In this document: positions 36,004 through 44,310 of the stretch, piece by piece
Position numbering within the stretch: the stretch's first letter is position 1
Layout of the letters: each line of letters starts with the position of its first letter
DNA from: Bog-473 sp963763575
Lineage (GTDB): Bacteria; Actinomycetota; Acidimicrobiia; Acidimicrobiales; RAAP-2
Direction of reading: 5' to 3'
DNA length: 64,000 bases
NCBI GenBank assembly: GCA_963763575.1
Contig: CAVXPD010000007.1
Span: 1-64,000 of the forward strand
Notes under the pieces: model-generated
The model's input: only the letters and a program-made list of their open reading frames with translations
What the model was told of the DNA's origin: nothing
Databases searched by the model: none
Position numbers and translations under genes: made by a program

Positions 36004-39000
36004 TCAGCCTGCCGCGAGGCGGTCGACCACGACCCCGTCGCGGTAGACGACGCGCTGGTGACGGCGCGTGGGCACTCGGGTGCCCCCGAGGATGGATCCC
36101 GTCATGTTCAAGGGATCGGCTCCGGCCACGACCACCTGCTCACCATCGCCGCTGCTTCGGTGAATGGCGTGCAGCTCCTCGACGGCTTCGGGCAGCGCGT
36201 ACTGTTCGCCCGAGAGACCGGCGACGAACCGCCCTCCGAGTGCGAGTCCTCGCGCCTCCATGCGGCGCAACGCCCACACCACCTCACGCCAGGGTACTTT
36301 GAAGGACTCGCGGCCCCACAGCTCCCACGTGACGACGCCCCAGCGCAGCAACAACTGATGCGCCACCGCCTCGGCCAGCTCCTCGTTGCCCGGTGACAGC
36401 ACGCCTTCGTCCACAGGCGGCGCGCCGAGTACCTCGGCACCGGGCAAGAGCGACCAGCGGCCCTCACCGATGCCCGAGCCCACGGGGGCGCGGCGCCGGG
36501 CCAGGCGGTTCGACGGACGCCGCACGGTGCGGGTCCGCCAGCGGTCGCGCGGCGAGAGTAGGGACCGCACGGCCGAGAAGGCATCGGCGGTGACCAGGCC
36601 GCGCGCGACCAGATCCCACAGCCCCTCGTCGATCTCGGCCGGAAGTCGTCCGGTGAGCGGCGCCAGCTCGGGCCGGAAGCACGCCCCGCGGGTCCGCAAC
36701 ACAGCCAGCACGTCGCCGGCAACGCCCACTTCTGGCTCGGGGGCGACGGCTCCGGCGCGCACCGCGCGCAGCATCGTCACGAGGTCGTCGCGCAACACGA
36801 ACGCGAGCGGGGTCGCGGGCGATGGCGCGCCACTTCGCCCGTTCCGCTCGGCCCGCGGCGTGAGCCGCGCCCACGCCACCTCCCCCGAGAGGCAGAGCTC
36901 GTCGAGCCAACGCGGCTCGTAGTCCCGCACCCGGGCCGGCAGGATCTGCTCCTCCCATTCGGCCGCCGGCGCCTCGATCCCCGCCAACTGCTCCAGCGCC
37001 TCGAGCAGCCCCGCCCGACCCTCGAGCCGGGACTCGGGCGTGGTGTGCTGCCAGTGGGTGACGAACCGCACGTAGTCGGCGATGGGCACTGCCTCGACCA
37101 GGCCGCGCCGACGGCGCCGACTGGCGCCGTGGAGGCGCACGAGAAGATGGCGGGCACACCAGCGCTCGTCGGGCAACCCGATGGCGATGCCCGTGTTCTC
37201 GAGCCGCGCCAGGGCGGTACGCGCCCGGGCCGCGGACAACGGCGCGCCGAGCGGTGCTCCCGGGGGCAACGGTGCGTCCGCGACAAGCTGCTCCACCGTG
37301 ACCGGTCCGGCCAGCTGGAGGTGCCCGGCCAAACAGGCGGCGGCCGCCTCGTCGTCGGTCGCCAGCGCCGCCGCGGCGTCCCGGCGTTCGGTCGCCACCC
37401 ACCAGCCGTCGACCTCGCCGACCCGGCCGTCGGCAGCCAGCGCGGCGTACCAGGCGGCCCACGGTGCGTGGGGGCGGCACGCCACCAGCGAGAGGAGGAG
37501 GTCGTGCAGCTCGTCGGGGTCGCGCGGTTGGGGGCAGACCTGCTCGAGTACGGCGGCGACCGCCTCGGGGTCGAGCGCGGCGAGCTCCTTCGCCGGCACG
37601 GGCAACCCGGCGGGACCGAGCTCTCCCAGGCCGCGCCGGAGCGAGAGGGCGCGGGTCCGGCGCTCCTCGAGGGGTGCGTCGTCGAGATAGGTGAAGGGTC
37701 GGCCGCTCAAGATGGCGTGCGAGAACGGCGACGGCTCGGTCGATTCCACGGTGTGGACGTCGATCTCGCCCGACTCGATCCTCGCCCAGACGTCGACGAA
37801 CCCCTCGACCCAGAGTCCCTCGTGCAGGCAGTCGTCCACGGTCTGGCGGGCCAGGACGTGATCCGGCACCGCCACCGGTCCGGCCGGCGCGTTCTCTTGG
37901 CAGGCGGCCAGACCCGGCCACACCGCGGCGAGCAGGTCGTCCGCCTCCATGCGCTGGAGGTGGATGGGGCGCCGCTTGCCGCCGTTCATGCGCGGCATCA
38001 CGAGGGCGCGGGTGAGGTTCCAACGCCAGCGCGCGCCGAGCATCGGGTGGAGCAGCACGGCCTGGGTCAAGACCTGGGACGCCTGGGCGCTCGACAACAT
38101 GGACTGGACTTGGGTCAGCGGGAAGCTGTGCTGGGGGCCGAGCGAGAGCACGACGGTGTCGTCGTCCGCAGCCGCCTGCAGCTCGAAGTCGAACGAGACG
38201 CAGAAGCGCTTACGCAGCGCGAGGCCGAGCGCACGGTTGACGCGTCCCCCGAAGGGCGCGTGGATGATGAGCTGCGAGCCCTCGCTGTCGTCGAAGCAGC
38301 GCTCGACGACGATCCGCTCGCGGGTGGGCAGGTGGCCCAGCGCATCGAGCCCGGCGGCGCAGTAGGCGACGACCTGCTGGGCCACTTCGGGCGACACGTC
38401 GGCGCGGTCGCACACCAGCCGGCGCGCCCCGTCCCCGTCCTTGGCGTGGAGCAGCGGCTCGAGCGAGGCGCGCAGGTCGCTCACGGCCTCGGAGAGCTCG
38501 GCCGTCCGGGCCGGGGCCTCGCCGAGCCAGAACGGGATGGTCGGGGGCAGGTCACCGGCGTCGTGCACGCGCACCGTGCCCACCTCGACCTTGGCCACCC
38601 GCCACGAATGGGTGCCCAGGAGGAAGATGTCGCCGGCGGTCGCCTCGACGGCGAAGTCCTCGTGGACCGAGCCGACGGTCACCCCGTCGGGATCGAGCAC
38701 CACGCGATAGTCACCCGTCTCGGGGATGGCACCCCCACCGGTCAGCGCGGCCAGCCGGGCCCCGCGCCGGGCCCGCAGGCGACCGTTGACCGCGTCGTGG
38801 TGCAGGTGCGCCCCGCGCCGGCCGCGCCCGGTCTCGATCCCCCAGCTGGCCAGCGTCACGACCTCGTCGAAATCGTGACGGGACAGCTCGGCGTACGGCG
38901 CAGCGCGCCGCGTCAGCTGCCAGAGGGACTCGACGTCGCGCTCGCCGACCGCCGCCACCTCGGCGATGAGCTGCTGGGTCAGCACGTCGAGCGGGGCCAC

Positions 39001-40278
39001 CGGGGGCTCCAGGAGGTCGAGCTTGCCCTCGCGCACCGCGGCCAGGAGCGCCGTGCACTCCACGAGCTCGTCGCGGGTCGTGGGGTAGAGCCGTCCCGCG
39101 GGTGTGCCGTCGCGGTGGTGGTTGGCCCGGCCGACCCGCTGGAGGAAGGTGCCGATGGCTCGCGGCGAGCCGATCTGGCAGACGAGCTCGACCGGGCCGA
39201 CGTCGATGCCGAGTTCGAGCGAGGCCGTGGCCACCAGCGCGCGCAGGTCGCCGGCGCGCAGGCGCGTCTCGACGATGCGGCGGCGGGCGGCCGACAGGCT
39301 GCCGTGGTGCGCGGCGACGAGCAGGGACGCGTCGACGTCGTCGCCCCCGCGCCCCGGCTCGTCCTCGGCCAGGCGCTCGGTCAACAGGTGGGCGACGCGC
39401 TCCGCCATCTTGCGCGTGTTGACGAAGACGAGCGTGGTGCGGTGATGGCGCGTGTGCTCGGCGATGGAGTCGAGGATGTCGGAGAGTTGGCCGCCGCTCA
39501 TCACGGCCTCGAGCTCGGTGGTAGGCAGCTCGATGGCGACCTCGAGGTCTCGGGCGTGGCCGCAGTCCACGATCACCGTTGGGTCGCGCTCGGGGTGGAC
39601 GCCCGAGAGCAGCCGCGCCACGAGGTCCAGGGGACGCTGCGTGGCCGAGAGGCCGATGCGCTGCAGGCGGCCGCCTCCCTCGGCCACGAGCGCGTCGAGC
39701 CGCTCGAGACTCAGGGACAGATGGCTGCCTCGCTTGTCGCGCGCCAACGTGTGCACCTCGTCGACGATGACGGTGCGGACGCCGCGCAACAGCGCGCGGG
39801 ACGACGGTGCGGTGAGAAGGAGATAGAGCGACTCGGGCGTCGTCACGAGGAGATCCGGCGCCTGCCTCGTCATGGCGGCGCGCTCGGCCGGGGGCGTGTC
39901 GCCGGTTCGCACGGCCACCCGCAGGCCGGGGTCGGGGCACCCGAGGCGCGCCGCCTCCTCCCGGATCTCGGCCAAGGGCACGTGCAGGTTCTCGTGCACG
40001 TCGACGGCCAGCGCGCGCAGCGGCGAGACGTAGAGGACCTCGGGCGCGCCGGTCGTGCGGGTGCCGGCCTCGGCGGCCCGGTAGGCCGCGTCGATGGCCA
40101 CGAGGAAACCCGTCAGCGTCTTGCCGGAGCCCGTGGGCGAGGCCACGAGGACGTCCCGGCCTTCGGCGATGTGGGGCCAGGCGGCGGTCTGCGGCGGCGT
40201 CGGCCCGGCGGGGAAGCGGCGGGCGAACCAGCTCGCGACGGCCGGATGGAAAAGCGACTCAGGCGTGACTTCAGGCAT
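36004..40278 (-). CDS. lhr: Lhr-type large DNA/RNA helicase
   Basis: This superfamily 2 helicase has about 1424 residues. The N-terminal motor has SPTGSGKT (Walker A), a DEVH box, SATQRP and VGRANHHRDG (motif VI). Downstream are the winged-helix and beta-barrel Lhr core and a long C-terminal extension (from about 850) of the kind seen in actinobacterial Lhr, ending DGVVVDRLAAG. Lhr unwinds DNA and DNA:RNA hybrids in repair. The start is uncertain: ATG at 40278, 40287 or 40332. It follows the methyltransferase gene after about 35 bp. Confidence 0.88.
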   Translation of the reverse strand: MPEVTPESLFHPAVASWFARRFPAGPTPPQTAAWPHIAEGRDVLVASPTGSGKTLTGFLVAIDAAYRAAEAGTRTTGAPEVLYVSPLRALAVDVHENLHVPLAEIREEAARLGCPDPGLRVAVRTGDTPPAERAAMTRQAPDLLVTTPESLYLLLTAPSSRALLRGVRTVIVDEVHTLARDKRGSHLSLSLERLDALVAEGGGRLQRIGLSATQRPLDLVARLLSGVHPERDPTVIVDCGHARDLEVAIELPTTELEAVMSGGQLSDILDSIAEHTRHHRTTLVFVNTRKMAERVAHLLTERLAEDEPGRGGDDVDASLLVAAHHGSLSAARRRIVETRLRAGDLRALVATASLELGIDVGPVELVCQIGSPRAIGTFLQRVGRANHHRDGTPAGRLYPTTRDELVECTALLAAVREGKLDLLEPPVAPLDVLTQQLIAEVAAVGERDVESLWQLTRRAAPYAELSRHDFDEVVTLASWGIETGRGRRGAHLHHDAVNGRLRARRGARLAALTGGGAIPETGDYRVVLDPDGVTVGSVHEDFAVEATAGDIFLLGTHSWRVAKVEVGTVRVHDAGDLPPTIPFWLGEAPARTAELSEAVSDLRASLEPLLHAKDGDGARRLVCDRADVSPEVAQQVVAYCAAGLDALGHLPTRERIVVERCFDDSEGSQLIIHAPFGGRVNRALGLALRKRFCVSFDFELQAAADDDTVVLSLGPQHSFPLTQVQSMLSSAQASQVLTQAVLLHPMLGARWRWNLTRALVMPRMNGGKRRPIHLQRMEADDLLAAVWPGLAACQENAPAGPVAVPDHVLARQTVDDCLHEGLWVEGFVDVWARIESGEIDVHTVESTEPSPFSHAILSGRPFTYLDDAPLEERRTRALSLRRGLGELGPAGLPVPAKELAALDPEAVAAVLEQVCPQPRDPDELHDLLLSLVACRPHAPWAAWYAALAADGRVGEVDGWWVATERRDAAAALATDDEAAAACLAGHLQLAGPVTVEQLVADAPLPPGAPLGAPLSAARARTALARLENTGIAIGLPDERWCARHLLVRLHGASRRRRRGLVEAVPIADYVRFVTHWQHTTPESRLEGRAGLLEALEQLAGIEAPAAEWEEQILPARVRDYEPRWLDELCLSGEVAWARLTPRAERNGRSGAPSPATPLAFVLRDDLVTMLRAVRAGAVAPEPEVGVAGDVLAVLRTRGACFRPELAPLTGRLPAEIDEGLWDLVARGLVTADAFSAVRSLLSPRDRWRTRTVRRPSNRLARRRAPVGSGIGEGRWSLLPGAEVLGAPPVDEGVLSPGNEELAEAVAHQLLLRWGVVTWELWGRESFKVPWREVVWALRRMEARGLALGGRFVAGLSGEQYALPEAVEELHAIHRSSGDGEQVVVAGADPLNMTGSILGGTRVPTRRHQRVVYRDGVVVDRLAAG

Positions 40279-40313
40279 CCTCCCCATTTCACCAGGATGT
40301 TGTGACCGTCGCG

Positions 40314-41129
40314 TCAGGGGCCCGGCCGCCACCCCCAGCAGGAGATCATCGGCGGCTGGGTCAGGTCGAGGCGGCCGGAGCGCACGCTGGCCAGGTGTTG
40401 CTCGATCTCGGCCTCTGTGGCGAGCTCGTGGTCGACGAGTTGGTCACGGACCAGGTTGACCGTGGCCAGCTCGAGGGGGATGCAGGCCGGGTGCCGGACG
40501 GGGAAGGCGGCGTCGGCCGCCACGTCGACGAGGCCGGCCGCCTGCAGCCGGTGGGGCAGCGTCCGGCCGTAGGCCAGGTCGACGCCCCGCTCGGAGAGCA
40601 AGTAGCGAAAGCCGCGGCGCAGGCGGTTGGCCAGGACCTCCTCGGGATTGGTCTCCTCCAGGCAGCTACGCGGCTGCAGGGCGGGGTCGGCGTCCTCGAC
40701 GAGGAGCACTCCTCCCGGTCGCAGGCAGGTGACCATGGTGCTCAGGGCCTGGTCGCGCTCGGGCACGTGGACGAGGACCAGGCGGGCGTGCACCAGGTCG
40801 AAGGGGCCGCCGGGCGGCGGGTCGCCGGCCACGTCGTGCTCGAGGACGGTGACGTTGGGCGCGGTGGCACCGGCGACCCACGACAGGTCGATGTCGGTGG
40901 CCAGTACGTGTCCGGTCGGACCGACCCGGTCGGCGAGGTGCGCCACGACGGTGGTGCCTCCGGCGCCCACTTCCCAGCAGCGCCAACCGGGGCGGAGGCC
41001 CAGCGCATCGAGGTGGCGGAACGTCGAGGGATCGAACAGCGCGGCGAAGGCGGTGAAGCGGTCCATCGCCTCGGAGGCGTCGTTGGTGAGCAGGTAGCGC
41101 GCCGCGGAGGAGGGGCGGGCTGCGCTCAT
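40314..41129 (-). CDS. Class I SAM-dependent methyltransferase
   Basis: The 271-aa protein has the SAM-binding fold: WRCWEVGAGGTTVVAHLADRVG (motif I), HVLATDID (motif II, acidic), FDLVHARLVLVHVPERDQAL and LRPGGVLLVEDAD. It resembles small-molecule methyltransferases; the substrate is unknown. The ATG overlaps the patatin stop by 4 bp, so the pair is translationally coupled. Confidence 0.82.
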   Translation of the reverse strand: MSAARPSSAARYLLTNDASEAMDRFTAFAALFDPSTFRHLDALGLRPGWRCWEVGAGGTTVVAHLADRVGPTGHVLATDIDLSWVAGATAPNVTVLEHDVAGDPPPGGPFDLVHARLVLVHVPERDQALSTMVTCLRPGGVLLVEDADPALQPRSCLEETNPEEVLANRLRRGFRYLLSERGVDLAYGRTLPHRLQAAGLVDVAADAAFPVRHPACIPLELATVNLVRDQLVDHELATEAEIEQHLASVRSGRLDLTQPPMISCWGWRPGP

Positions 41130-42259
41130 GCCGTCGGCGCCGTCTCGGGTGCGGTGTCGACCGCCGCGCCGGGTCCGGCGGCAGCGGGCGGTGGGCCGAC
41201 CGGAGCCAGGCCGAGATCGTGCGAGGTCCCGACGTAGCGGTCGAGGACGTCGGCCACCTCGGCGCGGCCCTCGTCCATCAGCACGGACGTGGCGGAAAAG
41301 TCGCGGTACTGGCCGGACGGGTCGCCGCCGCCGCTGAAGACGATCACCTCCACGCCAGGCGGCAGCGCCGACAGCTCCCGCACGAAGCGAGCGTGGACGG
41401 CGACAAAGAACGCCGTGAGCACGGCCTCGGCCGGTCGGCGCGGGGGCTTGGGGTGGTAGTGCAGCGGGCCGCAGAGCAGGACATAAATGCGGTCACACCG
41501 CGCTGACAGCGCGCGGCTGATCGGGACGTTGTTGACGACGCCGCCGTCGATCAGCACGTCGCCGTCGATCGTCACCGGGGGGAACATCGAGGGAATGGCC
41601 GAGGAGGCGAGGATGGCCTCGACGGCGGGGCCCCGGGTCATCCAACGCTCACGGCCGTCGGTGAGCGACGTGGTGACCACCTCGACCGGTATCTCGGCGT
41701 CCTCGAGGTCCTCGTAGTCGAGCCCCGCCTCGATGATCTTGCGCAACCCGGTGTTGGCGTGCACGGAGGCGCGCTTTTGGAAGTAGGCCCATGGCCCGTC
41801 GAAGGCGCCCCGGGGGAAGATGTCGGCGCCGCGGACGCCCCGCCAGACCTCGGCCATGTGCTCGATCCCATCGAGCGTCGGGTTCCCCGCATAGGCCGCT
41901 CCATTGATCGCACCGACCGACGCGCCGAAGACCCGGTCGGCCCGGATGCCGCGGCGGACGAGCTCCTCGAGCATCCCGACCTGCACGGCGCCCCGGCTCC
42001 CGCCACCCGCCAGGACGAACGCCGTGCGTTCGGGGGTTCGGTCATGTCCGGGCGCGTGACGGCCGTCGGCGCGGTTCGAGAGCCGGGTGAAGCGGGCGCG
42101 GAACCGCTCGCCGAGAGTGAGGCGCTCGTTGTCGCGGGTGTGCCGGGCGTGGGCCGGATGATCGGTCTGACCGGAGTCATCGGCTTGGTCCGAGACGTAT
42201 TCGGGCACGATGCGGTCAACCGGGTCGCGGCCATTCCCGTCGTCGCCGGCACTCGTCAC
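41126..42259 (-). CDS. Patatin-like phospholipase
   Basis: The protein has 377 residues. After a hydrophilic N-terminal tail of about 70 residues comes a patatin domain with the oxyanion loop AGGGSRGAVQVG, nucleophile elbow FGASVGAING (Ser) and DGGVVNNVP (Asp of the Ser-Asp dyad). Predicted lipid acyl hydrolase. The GTG at 42259 overlaps the stop of the small membrane protein gene by 4 bp (GTGA), which fixes the start; the longer open frame upstream is not coding. Confidence 0.87.
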   Translation of the reverse strand: MTSAGDDGNGRDPVDRIVPEYVSDQADDSGQTDHPAHARHTRDNERLTLGERFRARFTRLSNRADGRHAPGHDRTPERTAFVLAGGGSRGAVQVGMLEELVRRGIRADRVFGASVGAINGAAYAGNPTLDGIEHMAEVWRGVRGADIFPRGAFDGPWAYFQKRASVHANTGLRKIIEAGLDYEDLEDAEIPVEVVTTSLTDGRERWMTRGPAVEAILASSAIPSMFPPVTIDGDVLIDGGVVNNVPISRALSARCDRIYVLLCGPLHYHPKPPRRPAEAVLTAFFVAVHARFVRELSALPPGVEVIVFSGGGDPSGQYRDFSATSVLMDEGRAEVADVLDRYVGTSHDLGLAPVGPPPAAAGPGAAVDTAPETAPTA

Positions 42260-42462
42260 GACGAGCCCCCCGGCCGGTTCTGCTGGGCGGCGCGCTCTCG
42301 CCGTTCGTTCCAGGCGCGGCGCCCCGCAATATCGTGGCGGACGGCCCAGACGACGATGATCGCGATCAGTACCAGCATTGCGGCGACGAAGACGCCGAAG
42401 ATCACGTAGAACGCGACGTTCGACGCGGCCGCCGGCGCCAGGAGTACCGAGGCGGGTGCCAC
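42256..42462 (-). CDS. Small single-pass membrane protein, 68 aa
   Basis: The 68-aa protein has one strong TM helix (NVAFYVIFGVFVAAMLVLIAIIVVWAV) and a basic cytoplasmic tail rich in Arg. Function unknown. Its stop overlaps the patatin start (GTGA) and it heads a leftward run of six closely packed genes. Its GTG has a TACCCT box 7 bp upstream. Confidence 0.65.
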   Translation of the reverse strand: MAPASVLLAPAAASNVAFYVIFGVFVAAMLVLIAIIVVWAVRHDIAGRRAWNERRERAAQQNRPGGSS

Positions 42463-42469
42463 ACTCGCC

Positions 42470-42475
42470 AGGGTA
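42470..42475 (-). promoter_or_regulatory. -10 box TACCCT, head of the six-gene leftward run
   Basis: On the minus strand TACCCT is followed by 7 bp and the GTG at 42462. This is the best promoter candidate for the run from the small membrane protein to pxpBC. Confidence 0.5.
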
Positions 42476-42509
42476 GAGCAGTGTCACACCTCCTGGGCAC
42501 ACTCCCCCG

Positions 42510-43445
42510 ATGGTCCTCGTGGCTCCACGTCCTCTGCAGTCCGCCGCCGGCGGTGGCGTCGCAGCCGCCCGGGCGGGCGCCGAGGTCCTCGCTCTGTTGC
42601 GCGGTGAGGCGTCCCGGCGCCCGCACTTCGACCCGGGCCTGGCCGGCGGGTTGCGGGCCTGGCTCGAGGACGCGGCGTACGGCGTGGTCGGATCTCGGGG
42701 CGAGCCGGCCCCTCCGCTCGTGTTGGGCCCGCGCGAGGTGCTCGGTCCGGGGCGGGTGGAGCCGACCGAGGGCTCTGAGCCGATCGAGAGCCTCCGGCAA
42801 TCGTCCAGCGGACCGTCTCGCCCGGCCCCGGGACATCGGGCCGGGGACCTCCCGAACGAGGAGGCGTTGCTCGGGCGTCTGGTCCACACGGTCTTCCGCC
42901 AATTGGTGACGGGGGGCACCCTGGGTGACCCCTGGCGCGACGCACTCGACGGTCTGGCCGCGGAGGGGTCGCGGGACGTGGTGCGCCAATGCGAGCAGCT
43001 CGGTGAGCGGGCCCAGGCCGTCCTCGCCGAACGCGTCGCCGCGCATGCCTACCACCTCGACGAGGTGCTGCCACGGCTCGCACCGGGCTGGATGCCGAGG
43101 ACGGACGACCGGGTCGCCATCCCGCTCGCCGGCGGCCGCGTCGTGCTGCAGGGCTTCTTCGACCTGTTGGTCGGCGTGCCGCACCGGGGCGAGGCCTCGC
43201 TGTGCGCGCTCGGCCTCGCGACGGGCGTCCCATGGGCGTGGGAACGGCGATCGCTGCACTTCCTCGCCCTGCTCGAGACGCTGCGCAGTGGGGCTCCCCC
43301 GTTCCGGCTCGCCGTCATCGAGTCGTCGACCGGCCGGTTCGGCGTCGAGGACGTCCGTGAAGACCATGTGCGCGCCATCGCGTCCCATCTGGCGGCGTGG
43401 CTCGCCAACGAGTCCCGGCGAGCCGTCGCGGGCCCCGGTGCATGA
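42510..43445 (+). CDS. Unknown protein, degenerate PD-(D/E)XK-like
   Basis: The C-terminal half of this 311-aa protein (VAIPLAGGRVVLQGFFDLLVG... LGLATG...RRSLHFLALLETLRSGAPPF) looks like PD-(D/E)XK nuclease-like actinobacterial proteins. Where those have an E-L-K-T-G-type catalytic strand, this has LGLATG, so it is probably inactive as a nuclease. This assignment is inference from the pattern only. It overlaps the next gene by 8 bp and precedes typA. Start uncertain. Confidence 0.5.
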   Translation: MVLVAPRPLQSAAGGGVAAARAGAEVLALLRGEASRRPHFDPGLAGGLRAWLEDAAYGVVGSRGEPAPPLVLGPREVLGPGRVEPTEGSEPIESLRQSSSGPSRPAPGHRAGDLPNEEALLGRLVHTVFRQLVTGGTLGDPWRDALDGLAAEGSRDVVRQCEQLGERAQAVLAERVAAHAYHLDEVLPRLAPGWMPRTDDRVAIPLAGGRVVLQGFFDLLVGVPHRGEASLCALGLATGVPWAWERRSLHFLALLETLRSGAPPFRLAVIESSTGRFGVEDVREDHVRAIASHLAAWLANESRRAVAGPGA

Positions 43446-44250
43446 TCCCCTGACCGCGGCGCTCGTCGAGCCGGTTCCCTCCGTGGACGGGGCCGCCTGG
43501 CACGGCGCCCTGGCTAACGCGGAGACGACGCTCGCTCGCCTGGCCGTCCGCCGCGCCGGGGCCAAGCCGTTCCGCGTCACCGATCACGAGATACGCGTCG
43601 GCCTCGGCCGCGACCAGAACGACGAGGAACGACCGTTCGAGTGGTCGGCCCGCACGGCGCGACGCGCCCTCGGGCTCGGGGCAGTGCGCGCGATGGTCAC
43701 CGGCGAGGCGCGCTCGCCCGTCGAGGCCGTACGGCTCCGGCTGGGCCAGTCGGTGCGTTGGGTGCGCGAGGGGAGCCTCGGCACCTCCCCCCTCGACCGC
43801 TGGGTCAGCGGGCTCGGACCCGCCGGCCGGGCCGCGGTGGCGGCAGACGCGATCACCTGGGCCACCCGTCTGTCGTGCGCGCTCGACTGGACCGCGCTCG
43901 GCCAGCTCGGCACGCCGCCGGTGATCGGCCGCGACCGGTGGTGGGACAGCCCGCACTCCGCACTCCTCGCGCTGCGCGGGCGGGCGGACGTCCGTACCGG
44001 CCGCGCCGACCTCGTCGTCCTCTCGGGGCCGCGGCGGTCATCGGTGCGGTCCGAGCTCGCCCTGGTGACGCTCGTCGACGCCCTGCGAGCTCAGGGGAAC
44101 GCGACACCGGGGCGGGTCGTGGGCTGGTGGCCCGACTCCGGCCACCTGGTCCGGGTCGAGCCAGATCCGGCGGTGCTCACGCTGGCGTGCGACGCGATCG
44201 CCGTGGTGCTCGCCGCCGACGGGGCGGCACGGACGCGCTCCGCCGCCTGA
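43438..44250 (+). CDS. Unknown protein coupled to the PD-(D/E)XK-like gene
   Basis: The 270-aa protein starts at a GTG inside the end of the previous gene (8-bp overlap). Visible features are KPFRVTDHEIRVGLGRD, a long helical middle rich in Ala/Arg, and C-terminal strands with DLVVLSG and VGWWPDSGHLVRVEPD. I do not recognise the family. The open frame extends further upstream, but that part is the shadow of the preceding gene. The two proteins probably act together. Confidence 0.5.
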   Translation: MHDPLTAALVEPVPSVDGAAWHGALANAETTLARLAVRRAGAKPFRVTDHEIRVGLGRDQNDEERPFEWSARTARRALGLGAVRAMVTGEARSPVEAVRLRLGQSVRWVREGSLGTSPLDRWVSGLGPAGRAAVAADAITWATRLSCALDWTALGQLGTPPVIGRDRWWDSPHSALLALRGRADVRTGRADLVVLSGPRRSSVRSELALVTLVDALRAQGNATPGRVVGWWPDSGHLVRVEPDPAVLTLACDAIAVVLAADGAARTRSAA

Positions 44251-44310
44251 GGAGGGCGCCCGGGGCGGCGCTTTTGGGGTGGCGGGTCGTCCTCTATCGT
44301 TGGCTCCCCC

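Noticed and set aside
37045..40305. Very long open frame (about 1086 codons) on the plus strand
   Set aside because: It lies entirely opposite the Lhr helicase gene, has no domain pattern, and is the usual antisense shadow in GC-rich DNA.
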